Translations under genes and position numbers: made by a program
Assembly: GCA_020056155.1 (NCBI GenBank)
Contig: JAGVII010000893.1
Span: 1 to 25,069 of the forward strand
Length of the DNA: 25,069 nucleotides
Reading direction: 5' to 3'
Source: Afipia sp.
Lineage (GTDB): Bacteria > Pseudomonadota > Alphaproteobacteria > Rhizobiales > Xanthobacteraceae
In this document: in pieces, positions 15,533-23,406 of the stretch
Layout: every line of letters starts with the position of its first letter
Position numbering within the stretch: the stretch's first letter is position 1
The notes under the pieces: generated by a model
Told to the model about the DNA's origin: nothing
Databases searched by the model: none
Seen by the model: the letters and a program-made list of their open reading frames with translations, nothing else

Positions 15533-18500
15533 CTAGAATTGCGTCGCGAGAACCGCCGCCGGCTCGTTCTGCGGGGGTACTCGCTCCGACGACGGGGCGT
15601 GTTGCGTCAAGTCCATAGCCTCAGGCGTTGCCCGACCATCATCGTGATCGGGGTAGATCCGGAACCACGCCACATAGAGCGCCGGCAGGAACAAGAGCGT
15701 CAGCAGCGTGCCGACGATGATGCCGCCCATCATCGCGTAGGCCATCGGGCCCCAGAAAATCTCGCGCGCAATCGGAATCAGCGCGAGACTAGCGGCGGCC
15801 GCGGTTAAGATAATCGGCCGCATGCGATTCTCGGTCGCTTCCACCACGGCGTCCCAGGCTCGGCGTCCCTCCTTCCTCAGATCCTCGATCTGCACAATCA
15901 GGATCACGGAGTTTCGGACCAGAATACCGATGAGTGCCAACACGCCGAGGATGGCGACGAACCCGAGCGGCGAGCCGCTCGGCAGCATGGCCATGACAAC
16001 GCCGATCACGGCCAGCGGCGCGACCGCAAACACCAGGAACAAGCGATGGAAGCTTTGCAGCTGAATCATCAGGATCGTGGCCATGACGAAAAGCATCAGC
16101 GGTACGATGGCCACGATCGGCGCCTGGCTCTTGGCGCTCTCCTCCACGGAGCCGCCGATCGCCACCGAATAATCCGCCGGCAGTCCTTTGGCGAACTCCG
16201 CCACCCTCGGCGCCAACTGATCCATGATTGTCTTCGGCTGGACGTTGGTGACGATGCCAGCCTTCAGCGTGACCGTGGGAATCCGCGCGCGGCGCCAGAT
16301 CGTCGGCTGCTCGATCTCGTAGCGCAGATTGGCCACGGCCCCGAGCGGTACCGACTGCCCTCCGAGCCCGGTTAACTGCAGATCTCGGAGCGTATCGATC
16401 GAGGCGCGCTCGACCGCGGTGGCGCGTCCAGTGACATTGACGAGATAGATGCTGTCGCGAACCTGTGTGATCGGCGTGCCCTCGAGCACCGAGTTCAGGG
16501 TCGTGGCGATGTCTTCCGACGTTACGCCGAGCTGGCGCGCTTTGTCCTGGAGAACGTCGACCTTGACGACGCGCGCAGGCTCCATCCAATCGAACACGAC
16601 GGTGCCCAGTTCAGGGTTGCTCCGGACGATGCCGGCGAGTTCCTGCGAGATATCCCTGACCTTCGCGATGTCTGGCCCGCTTACGCGGTATTGCACAGGA
16701 CGTCCCACTGGCGGACCGACCTCGAGCAACTTGACGTAGGTGTCGGTACCGGGAAACGTCTTCCTCAGATATTCCTCAAATTGCGCCTTGACGAGGTCGC
16801 GCGCCTTTATGCCGCCCTTGGTCACAACCACTTGCTGGCCAAACCATGTATTGGCCGTCTGCACGTCGAACGACAGCACGAACCGCGGCGCGCCCGTGCC
16901 GACATACGTCGACCAATGCTCCACGGAGCCATTGCCCTGCAACTGTTCGCGCTCGAAGCGCGCCATCTGCGCATTGGTGTCTGTAATCGAGGCATTTTGC
17001 GGCAAGTTCCAGTCGATCACCAGCTCATCACGGTCCGACGAGGGAAAGAACTGCTGCTGCACCAACGTCATGCCGAACAACGCGACAATGAAGGCTGCAA
17101 CCGTCACGCCGACGGTGATCCAACGGTGATGCATGCAGACGAGCAGCGGGCGGGCAAACATCTGGGCCAGCCGGCCCTTCTCACCATGGTGCCCCTTCAT
17201 CTTTGCGGGCAGAATAGTGACGCCGAGCAGCGGAGTGAACAGCACCGCGACGATCCACGACACGATCAGGGAGACCGCAATCACCACGAACAGAGTGAAG
17301 GTAAATTCACCGGCATTACTGCTGTTTAGGCCAATCGGGATGAAGCCCGCGACGGTGACCAGCGTGCCCGTCAGCATGGGAAAGGCGGTCGACGTATAGA
17401 CGTGGGTGGCGGCCTTTTCCAGTGGATCGCCGAGCTCCAGTCGGGCCACCATCATTTCGACGGCAATCATGGCGTCATCGACCAGAAGGCCCAGCGCGAT
17501 GATCAATGCACCCAGCGAAATTCTCTGCAATGAAATGTCGGCATAGGCCATCACCACGAAGGTAATGGCGAGAACCAGCGGGATCGCAATTGCGACGACA
17601 AGCCCGGCGCGCATGCCTAAGCTGAGAAAGCTGATGGCGAGAACGATGACCACGGCTTCAAACAGCGCATGGGTGAAGCCCGACACGGCATGCTCGACGA
17701 CGACCGGCTGATTGGCGACCAGATGAATGCCGACGCCGATCGGCAGGTCGGCAATGACCTTTGACATTTCCTCCTTCAGCGCCTCGCCGAAGTGAAGCAG
17801 GTTTGCGCCGGACTTCATGCCGATCGCAAGCCCAATTGCAGGCTGGCCGTTGTACCTGAACAAGGTCTTGGGCGGATCGGCATAACCGCGCGTGATGGTC
17901 GCGACGTCGGTCAGCGGAAAGAAGCGGTCGTTGATACGGAGATTAACCGCGTTCAGACTTGTTTCCGACGTGAACCGGCCGTTCACCCGCACGCTGACGC
18001 GCTCGGGCCCCTCCTGGAACACCCCGGACGGCGCGACCGCGTTTTGCCCCTGCAGGGAAGCCATGATTGAGCGGACGTCGAGGCCAAGGGCCGCGATCTT
18101 CCGGGTGGAAAATTCGAGGTAAATCACCTCGTCCTGCATTCCCAGAATGTCGACCTTACCCACATCCGGCACGGTCAAGACCTTGGCGCGGATACCCTCG
18201 ACCTCGTCGCGCAGCTGACGCTGGGTCAAGCCGTCGCTGGTGAAGGCATAGATGTTACCGAACACGTCGCCGAAGCGATCGTTGAAGCCCGGTCCGATCA
18301 CTCCTTGCGGAAAATCACCTTTGATATCCGCGATCATGTTGCGGACGCGGACCCAGGTCGGCTTGACGTCAGCTGCCTTTGTCGTATCTCGCAGATAGAC
18401 GAATACGGTGGTCTGGCCCGCGACCGTCACGCTCTTGGTGTAGTCGAGCGATTCCAGCTCCTCGAGCTTCTTTTCAATTCTGTCAGTGACCTGGCGCGTC

Positions 18501-18685
18501 ACATCTTCGGACGATGCGCCTGGCCACTGCGCCTGGATCACCATGGTTTTGATGGTGAAGTCAGGATCTTCCTGACGACCAAGCTGAAGGTACGCAAAGA
18601 GGCCTGCCGCCATGAAGGCGATCATGAAATACCAGACGAGCGAACGATGCTCGAGCGCCCAGTCGGAAAGGTTGAACGACTTCAT
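15533..18685 (-). CDS. RND multidrug efflux permease (AcrB/TriC-like, HAE1 family)
   Basis: This 1050-residue inner-membrane proton/drug antiporter forms trimers and passes substrates to periplasmic adaptors. It has the usual 12-helix, two-large-loop layout, with TM1 at about 15-35 and the conserved TM4 LGLLVDDAMIAVEMM, whose Asp403 and Asp404 carry protons. In TM10 the lysine of E. coli AcrB (Lys940) is replaced by Arg924 in GILVRNSVILIV, a known feature of some branches but worth noting. The start ATG overlaps the stop of the second adaptor gene (18682-18685), so translation is coupled. Two adaptors plus one permease matches TriABC of Pseudomonas, which exports triclosan. No outer-membrane channel gene is nearby, so it must borrow a TolC-like protein. 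Confidence 0.96.
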   Translation of the reverse strand: MKSFNLSDWALEHRSLVWYFMIAFMAAGLFAYLQLGRQEDPDFTIKTMVIQAQWPGASSEDVTRQVTDRIEKKLEELESLDYTKSVTVAGQTTVFVYLRDTTKAADVKPTWVRVRNMIADIKGDFPQGVIGPGFNDRFGDVFGNIYAFTSDGLTQRQLRDEVEGIRAKVLTVPDVGKVDILGMQDEVIYLEFSTRKIAALGLDVRSIMASLQGQNAVAPSGVFQEGPERVSVRVNGRFTSETSLNAVNLRINDRFFPLTDVATITRGYADPPKTLFRYNGQPAIGLAIGMKSGANLLHFGEALKEEMSKVIADLPIGVGIHLVANQPVVVEHAVSGFTHALFEAVVIVLAISFLSLGMRAGLVVAIAIPLVLAITFVVMAYADISLQRISLGALIIALGLLVDDAMIAVEMMVARLELGDPLEKAATHVYTSTAFPMLTGTLVTVAGFIPIGLNSSNAGEFTFTLFVVIAVSLIVSWIVAVLFTPLLGVTILPAKMKGHHGEKGRLAQMFARPLLVCMHHRWITVGVTVAAFIVALFGMTLVQQQFFPSSDRDELVIDWNLPQNASITDTNAQMARFEREQLQGNGSVEHWSTYVGTGAPRFVLSFDVQTANTWFGQQVVVTKGGIKARDLVKAQFEEYLRKTFPGTDTYVKLLEVGPPVGRPVQYRVSGPDIAKVRDISQELAGIVRSNPELGTVVFDWMEPARVVKVDVLQDKARQLGVTSEDIATTLNSVLEGTPITQVRDSIYLVNVTGRATAVERASIDTLRDLQLTGLGGQSVPLGAVANLRYEIEQPTIWRRARIPTVTLKAGIVTNVQPKTIMDQLAPRVAEFAKGLPADYSVAIGGSVEESAKSQAPIVAIVPLMLFVMATILMIQLQSFHRLFLVFAVAPLAVIGVVMAMLPSGSPLGFVAILGVLALIGILVRNSVILIVQIEDLRKEGRRAWDAVVEATENRMRPIILTAAAASLALIPIAREIFWGPMAYAMMGGIIVGTLLTLLFLPALYVAWFRIYPDHDDGRATPEAMDLTQHAPSSERVPPQNEPAAVLATQF

Positions 18686-19758
18686 GGCTTCTGATCCTTT
18701 TTGATACGGACGTGTTGCCCCGGCGTGAGGCTGTGGATCCCGGCGGTCACGATGCGCGCACCGGGTGCAAGCCCGCCGGCGACGCGGGCACCTGCGGGGT
18801 CCCCGGCGAGATCGACCTTGTGCAGCGACACGGTGCTCGCAGACTGATCGACGACCCAGACGAAATTCGCGCCATCCTTGGCGAGCACCGCCGAGGAGGG
18901 GACGCGCAATGTCGGACTTTGCGCTTTGCCGAGCTTCGCCGTAACGGTCGTGCCTAAGCGGAAGATCTCAGGGGGATTGTTCAGGGCGATGCGGACTCGC
19001 CGTAAGCGCGTCACGGGGTCTGACTGCGGGGCGATCTCGCGAACCTTTCCTTCGACCTGAACGGCGGGGAGCAGTTGTAAGCCGACCGTGAATGGCAAGC
19101 CAACTTCAAGCGGCACCGGGAAATCTTCCCCGATATCGACCACCGCCTCTCGGATGTCGGGATTCGCAACTGTCACGACATTTTGGCCAGGGGAGACCAC
19201 CTGTCCGACTTCTGCGCCCACAGCAGTTACGACGCCGGCGAAATCAGCCTTGAGCTGTGCATAGCCCCGTTGCTCGATGGCCTTGATCAAGTTCGCCTGT
19301 GCATGCGCCACCGACGCGGCAGCCCCTGCCCGCGCCTGCTCGGCATTGTCCAGTGTCTGCTTTGTGGTGGCGTCGGTTGTGATGAGGGTTCGCTGCCGCT
19401 CCTCCGTCGCCGTTGCAGTCGCCAGCTGCGCCTCGGCCTTCGTAAGCTCAGCCTTGGCTAAGCGTACCGCAAGCTCCAGAGCCGTGGAATCGATGACACC
19501 GACAGTTTGTCCTTCGCTGACGAGGTCACCAACGGAGACCGGACGCCCGGTCAGACGTCCCAAGACGCGGAACGCGAGATTGGTCTTGTACTGCGGCTCA
19601 ACGACGCCCACGGCGACGATGCCGTCCGTGCGGCTCGGCTCAAGGACCATCGACAGCACGGGTCGCACAGGCTCGGGCGCTTTCGCGTCCTGCTGACATC
19701 CAGCCAGCACTAGCGAGGATATAAGCGTGCCGGTCGCAATCATGGCGCGGCTGTTCAT
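18682..19758 (-). CDS. RND periplasmic adaptor (membrane fusion) lipoprotein, second of two
   Basis: This 358-residue adaptor links the RND permease to an outer-membrane channel. The signal ends in a lipobox, L-V-L-A-G-C at about 16-21, so the mature protein is lipid-anchored. It has the lipoyl half-motifs (NLAFRVLGRLTGRPVSVGDL, GYAQLKADFAGVVTAVGAEV) around a coiled-coil hairpin rich in Ala, Glu and Lys at about 90-160, then beta-barrel and membrane-proximal domains. Its ATG overlaps the upstream adaptor's TGA and its TGA overlaps the permease ATG, so the three genes form a tightly coupled unit. It differs clearly from the first adaptor, so the pair may be non-interchangeable, as for TriA and TriB. 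Confidence 0.93.
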   Translation of the reverse strand: MNSRAMIATGTLISSLVLAGCQQDAKAPEPVRPVLSMVLEPSRTDGIVAVGVVEPQYKTNLAFRVLGRLTGRPVSVGDLVSEGQTVGVIDSTALELAVRLAKAELTKAEAQLATATATEERQRTLITTDATTKQTLDNAEQARAGAAASVAHAQANLIKAIEQRGYAQLKADFAGVVTAVGAEVGQVVSPGQNVVTVANPDIREAVVDIGEDFPVPLEVGLPFTVGLQLLPAVQVEGKVREIAPQSDPVTRLRRVRIALNNPPEIFRLGTTVTAKLGKAQSPTLRVPSSAVLAKDGANFVWVVDQSASTVSLHKVDLAGDPAGARVAGGLAPGARIVTAGIHSLTPGQHVRIKKDQKP

Positions 19759-20861
19759 GATGGGTCTCCCTCATATGTCACGGCCTGACCAACACTCAGC
19801 AGCTTGCCGCCATCGATCACAACGCGCTCGCCCGGCTTGAGACCCGCCTTGATCAGCACTTCGCGGGATTCATAACCGCCGATCGTCACCGGCTGGAGCG
19901 CAACCGTTTTGGTCGCCGGATCGACGATCCAAACCGCGGGCTTCGATCCCGTCGCCGCCAATGCATTCCAGGGCAATGCGATCTGCTGCTGGGCTTTCGC
20001 TTTGACGGTTCCTGCAACGGCGCTTCCAAGCGTCATCGCTGCCGGCGAATCCTGGATGGCAACCTTGACGCGGATGGTCGCGCTCTTCGCATCAATCGCG
20101 GGCGAGACTTCCCTGACATGCCCGTTCGCCGTCACGCCCGCATCGGAGATAAGCGCCAGAGAGATACGGCTGCCGTCGAGATCGCCGAAGAAAAGGGATT
20201 CGTAGACGTCGAAGACGGCATCCCGTTCACCGTCCTGCGCCAGCGAGAAAACGGGCTGCGCGGCCTGTACGACCTGGCCGACCTCCAAACTGCGCGCGGT
20301 GATCACCCCTGCCGCTTCGGCGCGCAGCGCGGTATAGCCAAGGGCGTCTTTCGACGTCCCGAGCGCAGCTTTTGCTGCTTCAAGCGCACCTTCTGCCGTT
20401 CGCAATCCTTCCTGCGCCTGATCGTAAACCGTCCGCGTGGTGAAACCGCTTGCGATCAGCGTCTTTTTTCGTTCGAACGTCGCCATGGCTACGCGCAACT
20501 GGGATTCTGCGGCTATGACCGCCGTGGTCGCGGCATCGACATCGGCCTGCTGCTCGGCCGGATCGAGCACAGCCAAGACTTCGCCCGCCTGGACGCGGGC
20601 ACCGACATCGACGTAGCGCGCGAGGACACGTCCGCTAACGCGGAACGAGAGCTCCGTGCGAAACCGGGCCTGGATTTCGCCGGTCAGGGTGACGGAGGCT
20701 TGTCGGTCGCGCGGCTGCACGATCTCTGTGCGCACGATCGCGGCACGGGCGATGGGAGCAGCGGCAGGATCGTTGCAGCCACTCAGCGCGATTGCGACAA
20801 GCGCCACCGCAAGGCCACCGGGACCACTCAGCTTGCCTTTGCGCACGGTGCACACAGTCAC
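19755..20861 (-). CDS. RND periplasmic adaptor (membrane fusion) lipoprotein, first of two
   Basis: This 368-residue adaptor is the first gene of the efflux operon. The GTG start at 20861 was chosen because GAGGAG lies about 7 bases before it and it leads into a lipoprotein signal with the lipobox A-L-S-G-C near residue 29. Biotinyl-lipoyl half-motifs are seen in ELSFRVSGRVLARYVDVGAR and GYTALRAEAAGVITARSLEV, with an intervening coiled-coil hairpin at about 105-170. A beta-barrel and C-terminal domain (PGERVVIDGGKLLSVGQAV) follow. The gene is divergent from the TetR gene at 20978, with an operator palindrome about 32 bp upstream of its start. The ATGA overlap with the next adaptor indicates coupling. 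Confidence 0.93.
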   Translation of the reverse strand: MTVCTVRKGKLSGPGGLAVALVAIALSGCNDPAAAPIARAAIVRTEIVQPRDRQASVTLTGEIQARFRTELSFRVSGRVLARYVDVGARVQAGEVLAVLDPAEQQADVDAATTAVIAAESQLRVAMATFERKKTLIASGFTTRTVYDQAQEGLRTAEGALEAAKAALGTSKDALGYTALRAEAAGVITARSLEVGQVVQAAQPVFSLAQDGERDAVFDVYESLFFGDLDGSRISLALISDAGVTANGHVREVSPAIDAKSATIRVKVAIQDSPAAMTLGSAVAGTVKAKAQQQIALPWNALAATGSKPAVWIVDPATKTVALQPVTIGGYESREVLIKAGLKPGERVVIDGGKLLSVGQAVTYEGDPS

Positions 20862-20892
20862 GACGATCTCCTCAGGTTGCGATAATGGAACT

Positions 20893-20911
20893 ACACTATA
20901 CCGTATATTTT
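20893..20911. promoter_or_regulatory. TetR-type operator, site 2 (RND operon / tetR divergent region)
   Basis: ACACTATACCGTATATTTT matches the perfect site at 15322-15340 at 17 of 19 positions. It is centred at 20902 in the 116-bp region between the first adaptor gene and the TetR gene, so one bound dimer could repress both directions. This is the classic position of an autoregulated efflux repressor. Confidence 0.8.
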
Positions 20912-20977
20912 CTTTTCATTGCATTTCCTTCCCGGGCGTGTCAAGTGGGATCCACGCGCGCAATGTAGGAGACCGTG

Positions 20978-21640
20978 ATGGCGAAGAACAAAAGCCCGAA
21001 ACGCGGCAGGCCCCCCAAGGACCTTGCCGGCGACGTCCAGGCGCGGATTCTCGATGCAGCCCAAAAGCTCTTCCTCGAGAAAGGCTTTCGGAGTGCCAGC
21101 ATCGACGATATCTCCGCGCTGGCTCCCGCGAGCAAACCGACCATCTATGCCCACTTCCCCGGCAAGGAGGCGCTATTCGTGGCTGTGGTGGCCCGGACCA
21201 TCAACGGATTGACAGATTTCGAGGGGTTTGCGCCGGCAGGCCGCACCATCCCGGAAAAACTCACCAACCTCGGCATCGAGATCGTGGAGAGATTCGTCGA
21301 GGACACGTTGGATCTCACGCGCGCCACGATCGCCGAGGCGCGGCGATTTCCCGAGTTGAGCCGAAATGTTCACGACGCGGCGCGCGACCGCGCGGCTGGG
21401 GCAGTTTCGCAGCTCTTGAACGAGGCAACGCAGCGGGTCGTGCGCACACCAAAAGGACCTTTCAGCGCAAAGCGGAGCGTTGCGACCGCGCAGATGTTCA
21501 TGGATCTCATTCTGCTTCCGATGCTCATGAGATCTCTGATGGGTGAGGAACTGAAGGATCTTAGAAAAGAGCTGCCGACGTTCTTGCACGAACGGGTCAA
21601 TTTCTTTCTCGCGGCGTGCGAGACAGACTGGAGGCCGTGA
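20978..21640 (+). CDS. TetR/AcrR-family repressor, divergent from the RND operon
   Basis: This 220-residue regulator has an N-terminal TetR helix-turn-helix (about 21-68: ILDAAQKLFLEKGFRSASID and ASKPTIYAHFPGKEALF) and an all-helical ligand-binding domain. The ATG at 20978 was preferred over the adjoining GTG at 20975 because AGGAG at 20967-20971 is then 6 bases away. It most likely represses the RND operon and itself through the palindrome at 20893-20911, and probably the two other copies. I recall a flavonoid-responsive TetR (FrrA) next to a two-adaptor RND operon in Bradyrhizobium diazoefficiens. The layout matches, but I could not compare sequences. A hydrophobic plant or antimicrobial ligand is therefore a reasonable guess. 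Confidence 0.92.
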   Translation: MAKNKSPKRGRPPKDLAGDVQARILDAAQKLFLEKGFRSASIDDISALAPASKPTIYAHFPGKEALFVAVVARTINGLTDFEGFAPAGRTIPEKLTNLGIEIVERFVEDTLDLTRATIAEARRFPELSRNVHDAARDRAAGAVSQLLNEATQRVVRTPKGPFSAKRSVATAQMFMDLILLPMLMRSLMGEELKDLRKELPTFLHERVNFFLAACETDWRP

Positions 21641-21661
21641 ATCAGCCACAGACCCCGCTCG

Positions 21662-22309
21662 CTATCCTTGCGCCACAACTTTGGGACGTAAGTCGGCGAC
21701 CAGGTCAATCGACTGACCCCGCGGTACATGACGCAGGGCGCCTGCGCAAAAATCCATCATCTCATTAAACGTGGGCCGAACGGTAGCCGCATTGATCCGC
21801 GACGGATTGAGATACCCGTCCATTGCTTCAAGCAGGCAACAGGTCATTGCCATCGAACTTCCCGGTCGTAGCTCGCCGCTCGCCTGTCCGGCAGCAATGG
21901 TCGCGCACACAAGCCCCCGGATCCGGTCTGCGTAAGACAGGGCGACCGCCCAGTTCTCGCGTATCGCCGCAGCGACCAATTCGTGTTGTTTGCTGTCGTT
22001 TTTCAGCCGATGTTCGTGCAGCTGCGAGATTGCCCTCAATGCAGCCGTTAGACGCTCCAGAGCGGAGCCGCCGCGAGCCGCAAGCGTTACGGCCGCAAAG
22101 ACGTGTTCGAACAGATCCGCTACGACCGCCTCTTCGATCGCCTGCTTTGAAGCGAAGAAGCGGTAGACGTTAGCGGGCGACATCGACGCTCCGCGAGCGA
22201 TATCGGCGACGGTAGTCTTCTTGAAACCGATCTCGCGGTGCAATCGGATCGCTGCTTGTATGATCCGCCGACGAATGCACGACGATCCGGCCTGGGGTAT
22301 CCGCTGCAT
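21662..22309 (-). CDS. Second TetR-family regulator
   Basis: This 215-residue regulator has a TetR helix-turn-helix at about 14-62 (IIQAAIRLHREIGFKKTTVA, SMSPANVYRFFASKQAIEEA) and a helical C-terminal domain. The ATG at 22309 was preferred over one 35 codons upstream, because GAGGT precedes it and the longer form would overlap the neighbouring gene without adding a domain. It lies 10 bp after the one-pass membrane protein gene and converges on the first TetR gene with only 21 bp between. It probably belongs to a three-gene operon whose promoter region contains operator site 3, so it may itself be controlled by the first TetR. Target and ligand unknown. Confidence 0.9.
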   Translation of the reverse strand: MQRIPQAGSSCIRRRIIQAAIRLHREIGFKKTTVADIARGASMSPANVYRFFASKQAIEEAVVADLFEHVFAAVTLAARGGSALERLTAALRAISQLHEHRLKNDSKQHELVAAAIRENWAVALSYADRIRGLVCATIAAGQASGELRPGSSMAMTCCLLEAMDGYLNPSRINAATVRPTFNEMMDFCAGALRHVPRGQSIDLVADLRPKVVAQG

Positions 22310-22319
22310 CCCTGGGACC

Positions 22320-22757
22320 TCAGCGAGATGGGATCGAATGCAGTTCGCGTCGGCAGGCTTCTCCGAAGCCACGCAAGGGATCCATTTCCTCCATAAACTC
22401 AGGCAGATCGACAAATTCGCGGTTTGGTGACAGGTAGGTTTGGATGATCAGGCGACCTGCCCGCTCCGCGGCTTGAACCACTTGATCGCTGGACAAAATC
22501 CTCATCCGTCCGACGAGCGCATACAGATTGACCAGTTGCGGAATCTCGGATTTGTCGCTGACGAGCGCGTCGGCGTAGAGTCGAGAAGCTTCCTCGATGA
22601 AGCTTCGATAGAGCCGCTCGCGCTTGGAAATCGACCGGGCATAGTGGCGCTGGCGAAGCCTGCGGCGCCGAGTCACCCAGCCAGCAACGATCGTGGAGAT
22701 CGCTCCGAAGGCTGAGCCCCCGAACGCGGCGAAAGCGGGAACATAAATCGTGTTCAT
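22320..22757 (-). CDS. Small one-pass membrane protein of unknown function
   Basis: This 145-residue protein has one transmembrane segment near the N-terminus (about 5-28, YVPAFAAFGGSAFGAISTIV), directly followed by a very basic patch (RRRRLRQR), so the rest probably faces the cytoplasm. That domain is helical (SKRERLYRSFIEEASRLYAD) and ends D-P-L-R-G-F-G-E. The ATG at 22757 has GAGGAA about 8 bases upstream; an earlier ATG at 22772 would overlap the upstream gene. I do not recognise a named family, though proteins of this shape occur in rhizobia. The 4-bp gap to the four-Cys gene and 10-bp gap to the TetR gene make co-transcription very likely. Confidence 0.72.
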   Translation of the reverse strand: MNTIYVPAFAAFGGSAFGAISTIVAGWVTRRRRLRQRHYARSISKRERLYRSFIEEASRLYADALVSDKSEIPQLVNLYALVGRMRILSSDQVVQAAERAGRLIIQTYLSPNREFVDLPEFMEEMDPLRGFGEACRRELHSIPSR

Positions 22758-22761
22758 GCGA

Positions 22762-23049
22762 TCATTCCTCATCTCTTGCGCCGCGGTACCGCAGCGATCC
22801 TATGGTCCTGACCGAAGAAGTGGCCGCTTCGTGCTCGAAGACGGCTCTGCAAGCATCGCTCAGGTCTGACTTTCTTTGCCTGAGACACGCCTCCACATTC
22901 GTGGCGTCAGGGATGTAGCTCGCGCATAACCGGAAGGCATCAGGCGTGCACGCGGCCCTCTGCTCGGAAGTGCCGCTGTTCTCCTGCGCAAAGGCAGTCC
23001 CACTGCCGAACAAAGCTGCCAGCATGACGACTACGAATGTGTACTTCAT
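22762..23049 (-). CDS. Small secreted four-cysteine protein
   Basis: This 95-residue protein has a signal peptide (MKYTFVVVMLAALFGSGTAF, cut near A-Q) and a mature domain with cysteines at about 34, 42, 55 and 67 in the pattern ACTPDAFRLC ... VEACLRQRKSDLSDACRAVF. This recalls the cysteine-rich repeat family found in many small rhizobial secreted proteins, some of which carry a doubtful cyclic-nucleotide phosphodiesterase label; I see no catalytic motif. Two adjacent ATGs exist (23052 and 23049) after a G-rich AGAAGGGG site; the second is used here. It heads the operon with the membrane protein and TetR2. Two disulfides in the periplasm are likely, the role unknown. Confidence 0.78.
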   Translation of the reverse strand: MKYTFVVVMLAALFGSGTAFAQENSGTSEQRAACTPDAFRLCASYIPDATNVEACLRQRKSDLSDACRAVFEHEAATSSVRTIGSLRYRGARDEE

Positions 23050-23052
23050 CAT

Positions 23053-23406
23053 AAGAAACCCCTTCTCCGGCTGAGGCATTGTTTTTTCGAACGGGAAACG
23101 CAGGCTCACGCTCCGAAGTCCCCGCCCTCAAACAGCTCGAACACACGTTTGCAAATCTTTGCTCTTGACACAGCCCACTGTCCGGGATGTATATGAACTA
23201 TACGGTGTAGTATATTTATGAAGATGTCAATACCCTTCTGGTCGCCCGCAAAGGAAAATTCGGCCGGGGCTTGCGCTCGCATTCGTGGAGCTAGTCGTGA
23301 CTCTGTCTCTCGTGGGCCGCGGCCAACATTCTTGCTGCTACGCCATCATGCACCCTCGCACACACCAATAAGGTCAGCGTTCACGGACAGCCACTGGATT
23401 TACCTC
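23053..23406. other. Divergent intergenic region holding operator site 3
   Basis: This 354-bp region separates the four-Cys/TetR2 operon from the PepSY gene. It contains TTGACA at 23165-23170 and the operator at 23195-23213. An open frame from 23218 runs into the PepSY gene, but its first 63 codons look non-coding (basic, no domain), so I treat it as leader. Confidence 0.6.
23195..23213. promoter_or_regulatory. TetR-type operator, site 3 (four-Cys operon / PepSY divergent region)
   Basis: GAACTATACGGTGTAGTAT matches the reverse complement of the perfect site at 15322-15340 at 16 of 19 positions, keeping the ACTATAC half-site exactly. A plus-strand TTGACA lies 24 bases upstream. It is about 145 bp from the four-Cys gene and about 190 bp from the PepSY start, so it could control either side. 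Confidence 0.68.

Noticed and set aside
23218..23406. Longer N-terminus (63 residues) for the PepSY protein
   Set aside because: The extension is basic and low-complexity and would put the signal peptide inside the protein; the ATG at 23407 gives a normal signal peptide.
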